This document shows positions 8,678 through 18,077 of a stretch of 64,000 bases of DNA, piece by piece. The notes under the pieces are model-generated. The model was not told the origin of the DNA. It was given only the letters and a program-made list of their open reading frames with translations, and searched no databases. Within the stretch, counting starts at the first letter, position 1, and the number at the start of each line of letters is the position of its first letter. The stretch is from Arthrobacter sp. SLBN-100 (lineage in GTDB: Bacteria; Actinomycetota; Actinomycetes; Actinomycetales; Micrococcaceae): positions 248,001 to 312,000 of the forward strand of contig NZ_VFMY01000001.1 of assembly GCF_006715305.1 (NCBI RefSeq). Direction: 5' to 3'. The position numbers and the translations under genes are program-made.

Positions 8678-10803
8678 GCGGGATCCTTCTCAGCAGTTTG
8701 AGGTTCGACATCAGCGGTCCTGGATTCGGCGGGTCTTGCTTCGACGAGGTCCAGGACGCGGGAGGCTGGTACGTCCGTGGCCAGCCAGTCCATGCCCTCA
8801 ACGGCCAGCTGGTCCGCTTTGACGCACCGCACCAGCCCTTCCCCGGTGCCGGAGCGCAGCAGCGGAACGGGTTCCAGGCAGGCGGAGCCGGCGAACTGGC
8901 AGCGGGCGGCGAAACGGCACCCCGACGGCCAGTCCTTGGGCTGCGGCACCTGTCCGCTGATGGTAGCCAGCCGTTCCGGCATGTGGTCTGCATGGTTGGC
9001 GTGCGGGTCGGCGGCCAGGAGGGCCAGGGTGTACGGGTGGCGCGGGTTGTCCAGGACGGCGTAGGTTTTGCCGTTCTCCACTACCTGACCGGCGTACATG
9101 ACGGCCACCTGGTCGCAGATGTCCGCCACCACGCCGAGGTCGTGGGTCACTATCAACACGGACATGCCGGTTTCCTTCACCAGGGTCCGCAGCAGGGACA
9201 GGATTTCGGCCTGAACCGTGACGTCCAGGGCGGTGGTGGGTTCGTCCGCCACCAGCAGTTTCGGTTGTCCGGAGAGCGCCAGGGCAATGGCCACGCGCTG
9301 GGCCATGCCGCCGCTGATCTGGTGGGGGTAGGTCTTCAGGATCCGGGCGGCGTCGACGATGCCCACCTTTTCCAGCAGGCCCAGGGCTTCGGCCTTCGCC
9401 TCGGCCCTGCCCATGCCACGGAGCCGGCGGATGGCCGCGGTGAGCTGGTAGCCCACGGTGAACATCGGGTCCAGGGCCCGCATTGGTTCCTGGCTGATCA
9501 GCGCGATTTGCCGCCCGCGGACGGCTTCCATGTCCTTCTCGGTGGCCGCGGCCAGGTTCCTGCCGTTCCATAGGATCTGGCCGCCGGTCACGGACACGCC
9601 GGACGGCAGCAGCCCGAGCAGGGACAACGCGGTCATGGTCTTTCCGCAGCCGGATTCCCCCACCAGGCCCAGGACGGTGCCGGGTTCGACGTCGAACGAG
9701 ACATCGGTGACCAGGCGGACCCCCTTGCCCGCACCTACAGGGTCCACGCCGACCGAGAGGTTGCGGACGGTGAGCATCCCCGTCGCGGCGCCATCCTCAT
9801 TAACAGGAGCCGGGGCGGCTGCGGCAATGGCGGCGACTGCTTTGGCGCGCTGCCGCCGGGCCGCGGCGGAGGGCAGGTGCGGGGCCGCGGCATTGGGAGC
9901 CTTGCCGAGGGCGTTGCCGATGGCGTTGGCTGCGAGGACCGTCAACGCCAGGACGGCACCGGTGGGCACCATGAGCCAGGGGGCGTCGTAGACGTGTTGG
10001 GAGGCGCCCTGGATCATGCCGCCCCAGCTGGGCTGCGGGATGGGGGGCCCGAAGCCGATGAACGCCAGGCCGGCCTGGATGAGCATTCCCACGGCGAAGA
10101 TGAGCGCGGCCTGCACCACGATGGTGTTGGCCAGCCCGGGCAGGACGTGGCGGAGGCTGATCCCCAGCGGGCTGACGCCGTCCACCTTTGCCGCGTCCAC
10201 GTAGAGCTGGGACTGCAGGGACTTGGCCTGCCCCAGGATCACCCGGTAGATGCCGGCGGACATCAGAATGCCCAGGATGGCCATGACCACCGGGATGTTC
10301 GTTCCGACTGCGCCGATGACGGCCAGGATGATCACGGTTCCCGGCAGGGACATCATGATCTCGGTGACCCTGCTGATCACGGCTTCGGTCCGTTCGCCGG
10401 CACCGGCGGCAAGCATGGCCAGGATGGTGCCAAGTCCGACGCCGACAATCACCGTAAGCATCGACGTCCCCAGGGTGCCGGCCGCGGCAGCGAAGATGCG
10501 GCTGAGGATGTCCCGGCCCAGTTCGTCGGTGCCCAGCCAGTGGGCGGCGGTGGGGCCGGAGAGGACCGCCGTAAAGTCCTGGTCCTCGGTCTTGAACGGA
10601 AGCCACAGCGGGGAGGTCAGTGACGCAATGACAATGGCCGCGAGCCAGATGAGTCCGGCCACGGCGCCCGGCGAGGTCAACAGCCGGTGCCGGGAAAACC
10701 TGGTGATGGTGGCCTTGCCGGCGTTGCGCACGGGCGCTGCTCCCGGCGTCGTACTTCCCGCCTGGTCCGCATCCGCGGGGGCCGGGGCAACTGTGGGGAT
10801 CAT
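8674..10803 (-). CDS. ABC transporter permease-ATPase fusion (DppC-DppD type)
   Basis: 709 residues, twice the length of either component. Residues 1-305 form a DppC-type permease: an N-terminal membrane helix, GTDELGRDILSR near 95, several membrane segments and the EAA-like loop with YVDAAKVDG near 200. A basic Ala-rich linker (about 305-340) leads to a DppD-type ATPase with Walker A GESGCGKT near 382, signature SGGMAQR near 490, Walker B LLVADEPTTALD near 508 and a C-terminal CRFAARCQF cysteine motif. The fusion is continuous in one frame. Both ends overlap neighbours by four bases (ATGA at 10800-10803 and 8674-8677). The second importer at 56055 has the same fusion. Confidence 0.95.
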   Translation of the reverse strand: MIPTVAPAPADADQAGSTTPGAAPVRNAGKATITRFSRHRLLTSPGAVAGLIWLAAIVIASLTSPLWLPFKTEDQDFTAVLSGPTAAHWLGTDELGRDILSRIFAAAAGTLGTSMLTVIVGVGLGTILAMLAAGAGERTEAVISRVTEIMMSLPGTVIILAVIGAVGTNIPVVMAILGILMSAGIYRVILGQAKSLQSQLYVDAAKVDGVSPLGISLRHVLPGLANTIVVQAALIFAVGMLIQAGLAFIGFGPPIPQPSWGGMIQGASQHVYDAPWLMVPTGAVLALTVLAANAIGNALGKAPNAAAPHLPSAAARRQRAKAVAAIAAAAPAPVNEDGAATGMLTVRNLSVGVDPVGAGKGVRLVTDVSFDVEPGTVLGLVGESGCGKTMTALSLLGLLPSGVSVTGGQILWNGRNLAAATEKDMEAVRGRQIALISQEPMRALDPMFTVGYQLTAAIRRLRGMGRAEAKAEALGLLEKVGIVDAARILKTYPHQISGGMAQRVAIALALSGQPKLLVADEPTTALDVTVQAEILSLLRTLVKETGMSVLIVTHDLGVVADICDQVAVMYAGQVVENGKTYAVLDNPRHPYTLALLAADPHANHADHMPERLATISGQVPQPKDWPSGCRFAARCQFAGSACLEPVPLLRSGTGEGLVRCVKADQLAVEGMDWLATDVPASRVLDLVEARPAESRTADVEPQTAEKDPA

Positions 10804-11741
10804 GAGACACGCAACTTCGGGTCGAGGAACTTGGTGGCCAGCTCCAGCACCAGGTTGACCGCAACCACCACCACGGTGGCGATCACCACCACACCCTGGA
10901 CGGCGGGGGCATCGTGGGTGCTGACGGAGGTCTGGACGGCCTGGCCCAGGCCGGGCATGGCGAACAGCTGCTCCGCGATGACGGAGCCGCCGAACAGGCC
11001 GATGAACTGCAGCGCGATGCCGGCCACAATGGGCAGGCTGGCGTAGCGCAGGGCGTGGACGTAGAGGATTTTCCAGGTGGGGGTTGCCGTGGCGCGCAGC
11101 GTGCGGATGTGTTCCTGCTGCAGGGCTTCGAGCATGGACGCCCTGGTCTGGCGGGCGATGAACGCCGCACCGCCGACGGCCAGGGTGATCACCGGCAGCG
11201 CCAGGGACAGGGCCCAGTCCTGCGGCGAGACCTCGAACGGCACGTAGCCGGTGGCCGGGAAGACGGAAGACTGGACCGCGAACAGGTAGACGAAGAGGAC
11301 GCCCACCCAGAACGCCGGCAGGGCAACGAGGAGGCCGACGAAGCCGCCGATCACCTGGTCCAGGAGGCCGCCGCGGACGGCGGCGGTGACGCCCAGGGCA
11401 ATGCCAAGGACCGCGCTGAGGACGGTGGCGCCGGCAGCAAGCGAGGCAGTGACCGGCAGGCGGCTGGCAAGGTCGGCGCTGACCGACCGGCCATCGATGA
11501 GCGAGATGCCCAGGTCGCCCTGGACCGCCGAACCAAGCCAGGTGAAGAACTGCGTCAGCAGTGGGTCGTTCCAGCCCAGCCTCTGGTTGACCTCATCGAT
11601 GGCTTCCTGGGAGGCGCCGGAGCCGAGGGACACGGCCCCCGGGCTGCCGGGCATTGCGTGGACCAGCAGGAATGCCAGTACTGCAACCACCAGCACGGTG
11701 GCCAGCGCCATCAGCAGGCGCTTGGTGATGAAAAGTGCCAT
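10800..11741 (-). CDS. ABC transporter permease (DppB-like)
   Basis: About 313 residues from ATG 11741, chosen because GGAGG lies five bases upstream; the in-frame ATG at 11753 overlaps that site. The protein starts with a signal-anchor helix, has the long periplasmic-type loop of DppB permeases, then membrane helices with the EAA loop around the RASMLEALQQEHIRTLRA segment near residue 195. It pairs with the fused permease encoded immediately downstream; the stop overlaps that gene's start as ATGA. Part of a four-gene importer operon beginning with the lipoprotein at 13369. Confidence 0.93.
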   Translation of the reverse strand: MALFITKRLLMALATVLVVAVLAFLLVHAMPGSPGAVSLGSGASQEAIDEVNQRLGWNDPLLTQFFTWLGSAVQGDLGISLIDGRSVSADLASRLPVTASLAAGATVLSAVLGIALGVTAAVRGGLLDQVIGGFVGLLVALPAFWVGVLFVYLFAVQSSVFPATGYVPFEVSPQDWALSLALPVITLAVGGAAFIARQTRASMLEALQQEHIRTLRATATPTWKILYVHALRYASLPIVAGIALQFIGLFGGSVIAEQLFAMPGLGQAVQTSVSTHDAPAVQGVVVIATVVVVAVNLVLELATKFLDPKLRVS

Positions 11742-11815
11742 GGTGACCTCCATCGGTCAGGCCCCGCCGGGCGGGCCCTCCTGTGTGGGGAGTGCCCGCC
11801 CGGCAGGTCCGGGTA

Positions 11816-13369
11816 TTAGCTGGCCGGCTTGTAGGACGAGAGGAGCGGGTAGGCATTGGTGCCGGCAAACTCCACCGGGGCCACCTTCTTGGTGTTGTAG
11901 CCCTGGTTGGTCAGGGCTTCGTAGATCGGGATCATCCAGCCGGATTCCACGAGGCGCTTGTTGAGTTTGGTGAGAGCAATTTTCCGGGCGTTGTCGTCCT
12001 TGGCTGCGGCAACCTCGGCAGTGGCGGCGCTCAACTGCTCGTCGGTAGCTTTCTGGACGTTGGTGAAGCCGTTGAGGATTGTTCCGTACATCACGCCCGC
12101 GGGATTGTCCCAGTTCAGCGGGGGATATCCCATGGGTGTGGTGGCGACGGAGGCGAAGAGTTCATCGGTGGAGGCGGGAACCTTGATGTTCATGGTGATG
12201 CCGACCGCGGCGAGGTCCTTCTGGATGACCGGCAGATCGGTGATGGCCGCTGCGCCGACCATCGTGAATTCGAAGCCGTTCGGGTACCCGGCCTCCGCCA
12301 GCAGGGCCTTGGCCTTTTCAGGGTTGTAGGCATATTCGGTTTCCAGGTCCGTGGTGAAGCCCGGCGAGTCCTTCGGCAGGGCGTTCCAGGCGGGAGTGTC
12401 ACCCTTGTGGAGTGCGTCCACCAAGGCCTTACGGTCGATGGCGTAATTGAAGGCGCGACGAACCTTTTCCTCCGCGAACGCGGGGGAGGTCTTGCCGATC
12501 TTGTCGAAGGAGATCAACGTGTTGACCGTGCCGCCAATCCGTGAGACACCGGCGCCCTTGGACTTGGCGAAGTCCACCGTGGAGGACATGAGCTGGGCGA
12601 CGTCGGCCTGACCGGACACCAGCGCATTGGCACGCGCCTGCGGGTCAGTGACCACACTGAAGATCACCTTGTCGAAGGCGTACTTCGAGGCTTCGGGGCT
12701 CTTTTCGTTCTTCACCATCACGTACTTGTTGCCCTTCACGGTGGAAGGATCCAGGGTGTAGGGGCCGGAGCCGTCCGGGGTCGCGGCAAGGCTCGCGGTG
12801 TCCGCGGCGCCGTTCTTGCCCACGATCATGCCCGTGGTGGAGGCCAGGTTCTGCTCGAACCCCGGCTGCGGCTTGGCGAAGGTCAAGGCCACCTGGGTGG
12901 GGCTGACCACGTCAACCGACGTGATCTCCTGCGCCCCGCCCTTGGCAATCGCTGAGTATCCAGTCAGCGCAGGATCGGACCGGCGGTCCAGGTTGGCCTT
13001 AACCAGGCCGGCGTCGAGCTTCGACCCATCGGTGAACGTGACACCGTCCTTGAGGGTCAGCGTCAGGACCGTGTTGTCCGCGTTGTACGTGAAGGCTGTG
13101 GCCAGGCCCGGACCCACAGAGCCGTCCGGCTGAAGCGTCATCAGGCTCTCGTAGAGGCCCTCGAAGAACGGGCGGGTCGACGACCCGCCGCGCAACGGGT
13201 CGTAACCGAACGACGCCGAGTCGAACTCGACTGCAAGGGTCAGGGCACGGGTGTCCGCCTTCGCAGTCGTAGGAGCCGAACTACCGCCACAGGCGGTCAA
13301 AGATCCCAGCAGGAGCGCTCCGGCCAGAACGGCGGAGCTCCCACGGGCAGTGGCGTTCAGAAGTTTCAT
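11816..13369 (-). CDS. ABC transporter solute-binding lipoprotein (family 5)
   Basis: About 517 residues from ATG 13369, preceded by AAAGGCG. The N-terminus is a lipoprotein signal peptide with lipobox LTAC and the lipidated Cys near residue 27, so it is anchored outside the membrane. The rest matches the SBP_bac_5 fold: LTLTLKDGVTFTDGSKLDA near residue 90, and VRRAFNYAIDRKALVDAL near 320. Family 5 proteins bind oligopeptides, nickel or oligosaccharides; an oligosaccharide is likely here because a GH1 is divergently transcribed and glycosidases surround the operon. First gene of the importer operon; its promoter region holds a perfect palindrome at 13453-13471. Confidence 0.93.
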   Translation of the reverse strand: MKLLNATARGSSAVLAGALLLGSLTACGGSSAPTTAKADTRALTLAVEFDSASFGYDPLRGGSSTRPFFEGLYESLMTLQPDGSVGPGLATAFTYNADNTVLTLTLKDGVTFTDGSKLDAGLVKANLDRRSDPALTGYSAIAKGGAQEITSVDVVSPTQVALTFAKPQPGFEQNLASTTGMIVGKNGAADTASLAATPDGSGPYTLDPSTVKGNKYVMVKNEKSPEASKYAFDKVIFSVVTDPQARANALVSGQADVAQLMSSTVDFAKSKGAGVSRIGGTVNTLISFDKIGKTSPAFAEEKVRRAFNYAIDRKALVDALHKGDTPAWNALPKDSPGFTTDLETEYAYNPEKAKALLAEAGYPNGFEFTMVGAAAITDLPVIQKDLAAVGITMNIKVPASTDELFASVATTPMGYPPLNWDNPAGVMYGTILNGFTNVQKATDEQLSAATAEVAAAKDDNARKIALTKLNKRLVESGWMIPIYEALTNQGYNTKKVAPVEFAGTNAYPLLSSYKPAS

Positions 13370-13450
13370 GTAGTGCGCCTTTGCATTCTGATGTGACAAC
13401 GGAGGGAAACAGTTGGAGGGGCTGGCAGCTCGCCAACTCCCATCAAGCAT

Positions 13451-13474
13451 TTACCGGTAACAGTTACCGGTCAC
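13451..13474. promoter_or_regulatory. Palindromic operator between ABC importer and GH1
   Basis: ACCGGTAACAGTTACCGGT (13453-13471) is a perfect 19-bp palindrome. It can also be read as two neighbouring LacI-style sites with a central CG, TTACCGGTAA (13451-13460) and GTTACCGGTCAC (13463-13474). It lies in the divergent promoter region, 82 bases upstream of the importer start and 124 bases upstream of GH1. The LacI gene at 16482 is the nearest candidate regulator; that link is inference. Confidence 0.75.
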
Positions 13475-13594
13475 ATCAGAATGTCATTGATTGAAAAGGT
13501 ATCGTGGCGCCGGTCGCGTGATGGGACAGGATGGGAAGTCAGGGCAGCGAAGCCCTCGTGCGCCGATGTAGGGCGTAGAACCGAGAGGAACCAT

Positions 13595-14881
13595 ATGACC
13601 GTCACGTCACCCTTTCCCCAGGACTTCCTCTGGGGCGTCGCCAGCGCCGGGCACCAAGTGGAGGGGAACAACGTGAACAGCGACGTCTGGTTCCTCGAGC
13701 ACCTGCCCGGCACCCTGTTCTCGGAGCCGTCCGGGGATGCCGTGGACCACTACCACCGCTACCGCGAGGACATCGCCCTGATCGCAAGCCTCGGGTTCAC
13801 GAGTTACCGCTTCTCGCTCGAATGGGCGCGCATCGAGCCGGAGGAAGGGCTCTTCTCACAGGCCGAACTGAACCATTACCGGCGGGTCCTGGAGGCCTGC
13901 CACGAGCACGGTCTCACCCCGGTAGTCACGTTCCACCACTTCACCTCGCCCCTCTGGCTCCTCGCCCAGGGAGGCTGGGAGGGACCTCGGACGGCTGAGC
14001 TTTTTGCCCGCTACTGCGACCGGGTGATGGCGCACCTCGGTGAACTGATCGGCGTCGCCTGCACTCTGAACGAACCAAACCTGCCGTTCCTGCTCGTGGA
14101 ACTCGGGGTTCCGGGCGGCTCCAAAGAGTCACGGGCGGACCTCCCCATGTTCGCGGCCGCCGCGGAGCGGCTGGACCTGGATCCAACCCAAGTGGCACCA
14201 TTCCAATTCGCCGCGACCGCGGAGTCCTACGACGTGCGCCTGGATGCCCACCACGCCGGCCGCGATGCCATCAAAGCCCGCCGGCCCGACCTTCCAGTGG
14301 GATGGACCCTCGCAAACACGGACATCCAGTTCGTTGAGGGCGGCCAGGAGCGTGCCGACAGGGTACGCCGGAACGTAAACGAACGCTTCCTGGAAGCCTC
14401 GCGCGGCGACGATTTCGTCGGGATCCAAACCTATGGCCGTACCATATTCAGCGCCGACGGCCTGGCACCAGCACCCGCCGGGGCCAACCTCAACCAATCC
14501 GGCGAGGAGATCTACCCCCAAGGCCTCGAAGCCACCATCCGGGAAGCCCACCGGATAGCCGGCATTCCGGTGATCGTCACCGAAAACGGACTCGCCACCG
14601 AGGACGACACCGAACGGGTGGAGTACCTGCGCGCTGCCGTGGACTGTGTGGCTTCATGCCTGGCGGACGGCATCGACGTCCGGGGTTACATCGCCTGGAC
14701 GGCCTTCGACAACTTTGAATGGATCTTCGGCTACCGGCCCAAATTCGGCCTCATCGCCGTCGACCGCACCACCCAGGAGCGCACGCCGAAGGAAAGCGCC
14801 CACTGGCTGGGCCGTAAGGCGCAGGAACACGCTTTGGGCGCCAACCTTGCCATGCAGGCCAACACCGTCCAACCTGCCTGA
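13595..14881 (+). CDS. GH1 beta-glycosidase
   Basis: 428 residues from ATG 13595, with GAGAGGAA just upstream; a longer in-frame reading from 13481 would cross the operator region. The N-terminus FLWGVASAGHQVEGNN is the GH1 signature. The acid/base Glu is in TLNEPN (E160) and the nucleophile in VTENG (E330); the substrate-binding WTAFDNFEW segment follows. The protein is shorter than most beta-glucosidases but complete. Cytoplasmic, no signal peptide. It probably cleaves beta-glucosides or related beta-glycosides delivered by the divergent ABC importer, with which it shares the palindromic operator. Confidence 0.93.
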   Translation: MTVTSPFPQDFLWGVASAGHQVEGNNVNSDVWFLEHLPGTLFSEPSGDAVDHYHRYREDIALIASLGFTSYRFSLEWARIEPEEGLFSQAELNHYRRVLEACHEHGLTPVVTFHHFTSPLWLLAQGGWEGPRTAELFARYCDRVMAHLGELIGVACTLNEPNLPFLLVELGVPGGSKESRADLPMFAAAAERLDLDPTQVAPFQFAATAESYDVRLDAHHAGRDAIKARRPDLPVGWTLANTDIQFVEGGQERADRVRRNVNERFLEASRGDDFVGIQTYGRTIFSADGLAPAPAGANLNQSGEEIYPQGLEATIREAHRIAGIPVIVTENGLATEDDTERVEYLRAAVDCVASCLADGIDVRGYIAWTAFDNFEWIFGYRPKFGLIAVDRTTQERTPKESAHWLGRKAQEHALGANLAMQANTVQPA

Positions 14882-14900
14882 CGCCGTCGTCGCCGGCGCT

Positions 14901-14928
14901 GCCGTCGGACCCCGCAAGGGCCGACGGC
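14901..14928 (+). terminator. Hairpin after GH1
   Basis: GCCGTCGG (14901-14908) pairs with CCGACGGC (14921-14928), with CCC and GGG inside the loop. It lies 20 bases after the GH1 stop. There is no T-run, as is common in high-GC genomes. Confidence 0.6.
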
Positions 14929-15071
14929 GGCACTCCTCCCGTGCATGGGAAGCGGCACCGAGGTCAACCAGACGGAATGCTGTAGCCACCGGCAAATCTG
15001 CATGACGAGCCACCTCTGACAAGGTGAGGGCGCGCGGACGGCTTCCTGGCTGCCCACGAGCGTGAGGAGCA

Positions 15072-15083
15072 GCTAGTACTAGC
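15072..15083. promoter_or_regulatory. Palindrome GCTAGTACTAGC upstream of the SGNH hydrolase
   Basis: Perfect 12-bp palindrome 70 bases before the SGNH hydrolase start. A possible operator; the rest of the 14929-15152 gap shows no gene. Confidence 0.45.
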
Positions 15084-15152
15084 ACTTCGCCTGCTTGTCA
15101 GTACATGAAATCAGTGAGGGCACCCGCCCTGGAAACTTGAAGGAATTTGACG

Positions 15153-16325
15153 ATGACATCATTCTTGACCGATCTGGACTTTGCTGCGGGGGAGGGCTTC
15201 GCTCTGATCCGGGACGCGGTCTGCGGGGCCTTGCAGGTAGAGGCTGTGGAAAATGGGATCAGCATCTCTCGTCTTCCCGGTTGGACGCGCGCGCAGTACG
15301 GTGAGGACCCGCTGATCGGGCGAGCATCCTCCGAAACTTCTGGAGTCCGACTGGTCTTTATGTCCAGTGCCAGTTGGATCGAATTGGAAATGACATTTAC
15401 CCGGGTCTCGGCGGAGTGGCTCGGGTTCCCCGCCCGGCCCGCGGTGGTTAGTCTCACGACCGGAGGCGGGCACGAGGAGAGTGCCTTCTTCGAAGAGGGC
15501 AATCTCCAGGAAATCCGACCTGATCAGCCCCCTGCAATGGTCCCCGGTTCGCCGACCCGCGTGCGCTTCGAACTACCTCCGGTTGACGGTGATCAGACTG
15601 TCGAGATCTGGCTGCCGCATAACTCCAGTATCCAGCTGCACCGGCTGCGTGCCGATTCCGGGCTGCGGCCGGGACCGCAGACCGGTCCGCGCTGGATCCA
15701 CTATGGGAGCTCCATCAGTCAGGCATCCGAGGCCGAGACACCTCTGGGCGTCTGGTCGGTCATCGCCGCGCGTGCACTGGGTCTCGATCTGCTCAACCTC
15801 GGATTGGCCGGTTCGGCACAGCTTGATCCCTTCGCTGCCAGGTCCATCAGGGACGAGCCGGCCGCGCTCATCACGCTCAAACTCGGAATCAATGTCGTCA
15901 ATGGCGCGACCTTTCGGAAGCGCACCTTTGAGCCGGCCGTGCACGGCTTCCTGGATACCATCCGTGAGGGGAAGCCAGAAACCCCAATCGTCGTCATCGC
16001 ACCCATCTTCTGCCCCGCGCACGAGGAAACCCCCGGACCGACGCTGGTGGAAAACGCGACCGCTCGTGGAAGCGATATTCCCCGCCGCCCCAACGATGGG
16101 CAGTTGACACTGGTGGAGATCCGCAAAATTCTTGCTTCCATCGTCGAGGCGAGGTCCGCCAATGACCCCAACCTCTATTTCCTGGACGGGCTCCGCCTGT
16201 TCGGCAGTGACGACGCCCAGTACCTGCCGGATGATCTGCACCCGAATGCCGCGGGATACGAACTCATGGGCAAACGCTTCACGGCGATTGCCCGCTCTGA
16301 ACCATGGCTCCCGGCTTCTACCTAA
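15153..16325 (+). CDS. SGNH/GDSL-type esterase with N-terminal beta domain
   Basis: 390 residues from ATG 15153, preceded by AAGGA at 15140-15144; a TTG two codons earlier is less likely. The first ~165 residues look like a beta-rich accessory domain. The SGNH hydrolase follows: nucleophile Ser in YGSSIS near residue 190, block II Gly in GLAGSA near 222, block III Asn in LGINVV near 247, and catalytic Asp and His in DDLHPNAAGY near 365. This matches carbohydrate esterases that remove acetyl or other acyl groups from sugars. No signal peptide is seen, so it probably acts inside the cell on imported acylated oligosaccharides, together with the GH1 upstream. Confidence 0.88.
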   Translation: MTSFLTDLDFAAGEGFALIRDAVCGALQVEAVENGISISRLPGWTRAQYGEDPLIGRASSETSGVRLVFMSSASWIELEMTFTRVSAEWLGFPARPAVVSLTTGGGHEESAFFEEGNLQEIRPDQPPAMVPGSPTRVRFELPPVDGDQTVEIWLPHNSSIQLHRLRADSGLRPGPQTGPRWIHYGSSISQASEAETPLGVWSVIAARALGLDLLNLGLAGSAQLDPFAARSIRDEPAALITLKLGINVVNGATFRKRTFEPAVHGFLDTIREGKPETPIVVIAPIFCPAHEETPGPTLVENATARGSDIPRRPNDGQLTLVEIRKILASIVEARSANDPNLYFLDGLRLFGSDDAQYLPDDLHPNAAGYELMGKRFTAIARSEPWLPAST

Positions 16326-16331
16326 TCACCG

Positions 16332-16373
16332 AGCTCTGGCTGGCAGCCTGCACTGACTCTGCCAGCCAGAGCT
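16332..16373 (+). terminator. Strong hairpin after the SGNH hydrolase
   Basis: Perfect 15-bp inverted repeat: AGCTCTGGCTGGCAG (16332-16346) and CTGCCAGCCAGAGCT (16359-16373), loop of 12. It starts seven bases after the stop codon. No T-run. Confidence 0.75.
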
Positions 16374-16481
16374 AAGATCCCCGGGGTGGAGTGCAGGAGT
16401 GCCGATGTCCTGATCATGGCAACGACTCTGCGGGACGAGACTACGATCCGGTTAGGAATTCACCAGAAGGGATGCATTACG

Positions 16482-17507
16482 TTGGCCTTGGAAAATGGTT
16501 CTGAGCGAGCCCCAACAATTTACGATGTCGCGAAACACGCAGGCGTGTCACACCAGACTGTCTCGCGGCTTCTCAAGGGTCAGACCGTCTCACCGGCGTT
16601 CAAGCTGCGGGTCGATCAGGCTTTGGCGGACTTGAACTATCGGCCAAACCTTGCTGCCCGAAGCCTTGCTACCCGTCGCAGCAATCGAATCGCGACATTG
16701 ATCTATGAGATCGGTGAACTCGGCCCGGTCAAGAGCTTGCAGAGTGCCAGTACCGCGGCGCGGAGGGCGGGCTATGTCCTTGACATCGTCCAGTTGGACC
16801 CCTCGGACAGCGGTTCTCTCACCGAGACCATCACCATTCTGAATCAGCTCGATGTCGCCGGAATCCTTGCCTTCGCTCCCAACGACCAAACGAGGGCACA
16901 GCTGGCATCGACAGAGTTTCGGGTTCCACTCTACGTCGAGAGCGAAATTGACGAAGGCGATCTTCAGCAAGGCCATCGCCCCAACTTCAACGCGATCGGG
17001 GCCGAGCTGGCCATGAATCATCTCCTCGATCTCGGTCATCGATCCATCGCACACATTTCAGGACCTCTCGATTGGCCTTCCGCACGTCTCCGGGCACGTT
17101 CGTACCAGCACAGCGCAACAACTCATCAACTTCCGGAACACCCGGTCTTCGAAGGAGACTGGTCAGCCGAGTCGGGTTACCGCCGAACCCTTGAGATTCT
17201 TGACCTCGACCACAGCATCACCGCGATATTCACCGCAAGCGATCACATGGCCTTGGGGGCTCTGCACGCCCTGGCCGAGCGGGGCGTTGCCGTTCCCGGG
17301 GACGTCAGCGTTGTGAGTATGGACGACGCTCCAGAAGCGAAATTCTATAACCCGTCACTCTCGACAGTCCCCATGCACTTCGACATCCAAGGCCAGTACG
17401 CCTTCGAGGCGATACTCGCCCGGATCCAGGGGAACGACGTTGCCGCGAAACCCGACTACGTCCACACCGAACTCATCCAACGAGATTCAACCGGGCCCGC
17501 CCACTAG
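16482..17507 (+). CDS. LacI-family transcription regulator
   Basis: About 341 residues from TTG 16482, chosen because AGAAGGGA precedes it and because the helix-turn-helix (IYDVAKHAGVSHQTVSRLL) then begins about 11 residues in, as usual for the family; in-frame starts at 16386 (GTG) and 16416 (ATG) lack a good site. The HTH and hinge (AARSLATRRSN) are followed by a periplasmic-binding-like effector domain with FTASDHMALGALHAL near 260 and VSVVSMDDAP near 280. It likely represses nearby sugar genes until a sugar binds. Candidate targets are the palindrome at 13453 and the GH78-remnant/esterase region downstream; neither is proven. Confidence 0.9.
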   Translation: MALENGSERAPTIYDVAKHAGVSHQTVSRLLKGQTVSPAFKLRVDQALADLNYRPNLAARSLATRRSNRIATLIYEIGELGPVKSLQSASTAARRAGYVLDIVQLDPSDSGSLTETITILNQLDVAGILAFAPNDQTRAQLASTEFRVPLYVESEIDEGDLQQGHRPNFNAIGAELAMNHLLDLGHRSIAHISGPLDWPSARLRARSYQHSATTHQLPEHPVFEGDWSAESGYRRTLEILDLDHSITAIFTASDHMALGALHALAERGVAVPGDVSVVSMDDAPEAKFYNPSLSTVPMHFDIQGQYAFEAILARIQGNDVAAKPDYVHTELIQRDSTGPAH

Positions 17508-17639
17508 GGCCCCAAAAGACCTTTTCCGCCCTTAGAGGCCGCACGATTACCAATGGACGTACCTCGATGACGCACCGGCATTCGTCGGGCCGTTCCAGCG
17601 GAGTTGGAGCTTCGTTCGCGCGTGGTCCCAATTCTATTT

Positions 17640-17990
17640 CAACCAATGAAATTGGGCTGTGGGTGATTGCCCGCCGGAAAGGAAGCTGGAACTCCGGTAC
17701 ACACTCAGGAGTTCCTACATGCCGCGCCCGTTTATACGCCCATGCCGAGGACGCGTTCCTGACCCCGCAGACGCCGTGCCGATTGGGGCGGTACTCCGCC
17801 CGCCGCTGGAGCCACGCAGCCGGTTTCAGTGGCAAGTTCGGGAGTGGAACGTTGCCGCGGACGGCACGGAAACGGCATGCGTGGTCCGAACGGATGCCTG
17901 TGGAGCTGAGACTTCTCCACCCTGCGGACTGGACGACGCACCCATTGCATCTACGAGCTGTTCTCAACGGCGCGCGGGTAGGCGACCAGC
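17640..17990 (+). pseudogene. Remnant of a GH78 alpha-L-rhamnosidase N-terminus
   Basis: Pieces of a rhamnosidase N-terminal domain appear in successive plus-strand frames. A SWNSG segment near 17687 resembles the usual WDSGRV motif. From about 17759 one frame reads VPIGAVLRPPLEPRSRFQWQ then VREWNVAADGTET, and from about 17875 another frame continues HAWSERMPVELRLLHPADWT. Together these match the family pattern in which an L-x-RTRY-W-V-VWD strand is followed by WSE and LLDPADW. At least two frame breaks exist and no catalytic domain follows. The 17508-18077 gap otherwise holds an inverted repeat CCCAATT/AATTGGG at 17627-17656 and no intact gene. Confidence 0.6.
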
Positions 17991-18077
17991 AGGAGAAACT
18001 CTGCTTTCCAAGCATCAAAATTGATGTCCCGTTCAGCGGCGGAATAGCCGCCAATCCCATCTACTGAGGAGGGCACC

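Noticed and set aside
8641..9573. Plus-strand ORF of 310 codons, and similar ones at 9877 and 10914
   Set aside because: Antisense to the ABC transporter genes; composition rich in Gly, His and Arg without domains.
17473..18060. Minus-strand ORF of 195 codons
   Set aside because: Covers the GH78 remnant on the other strand and overlaps the LacI end; no protein similarity seen.
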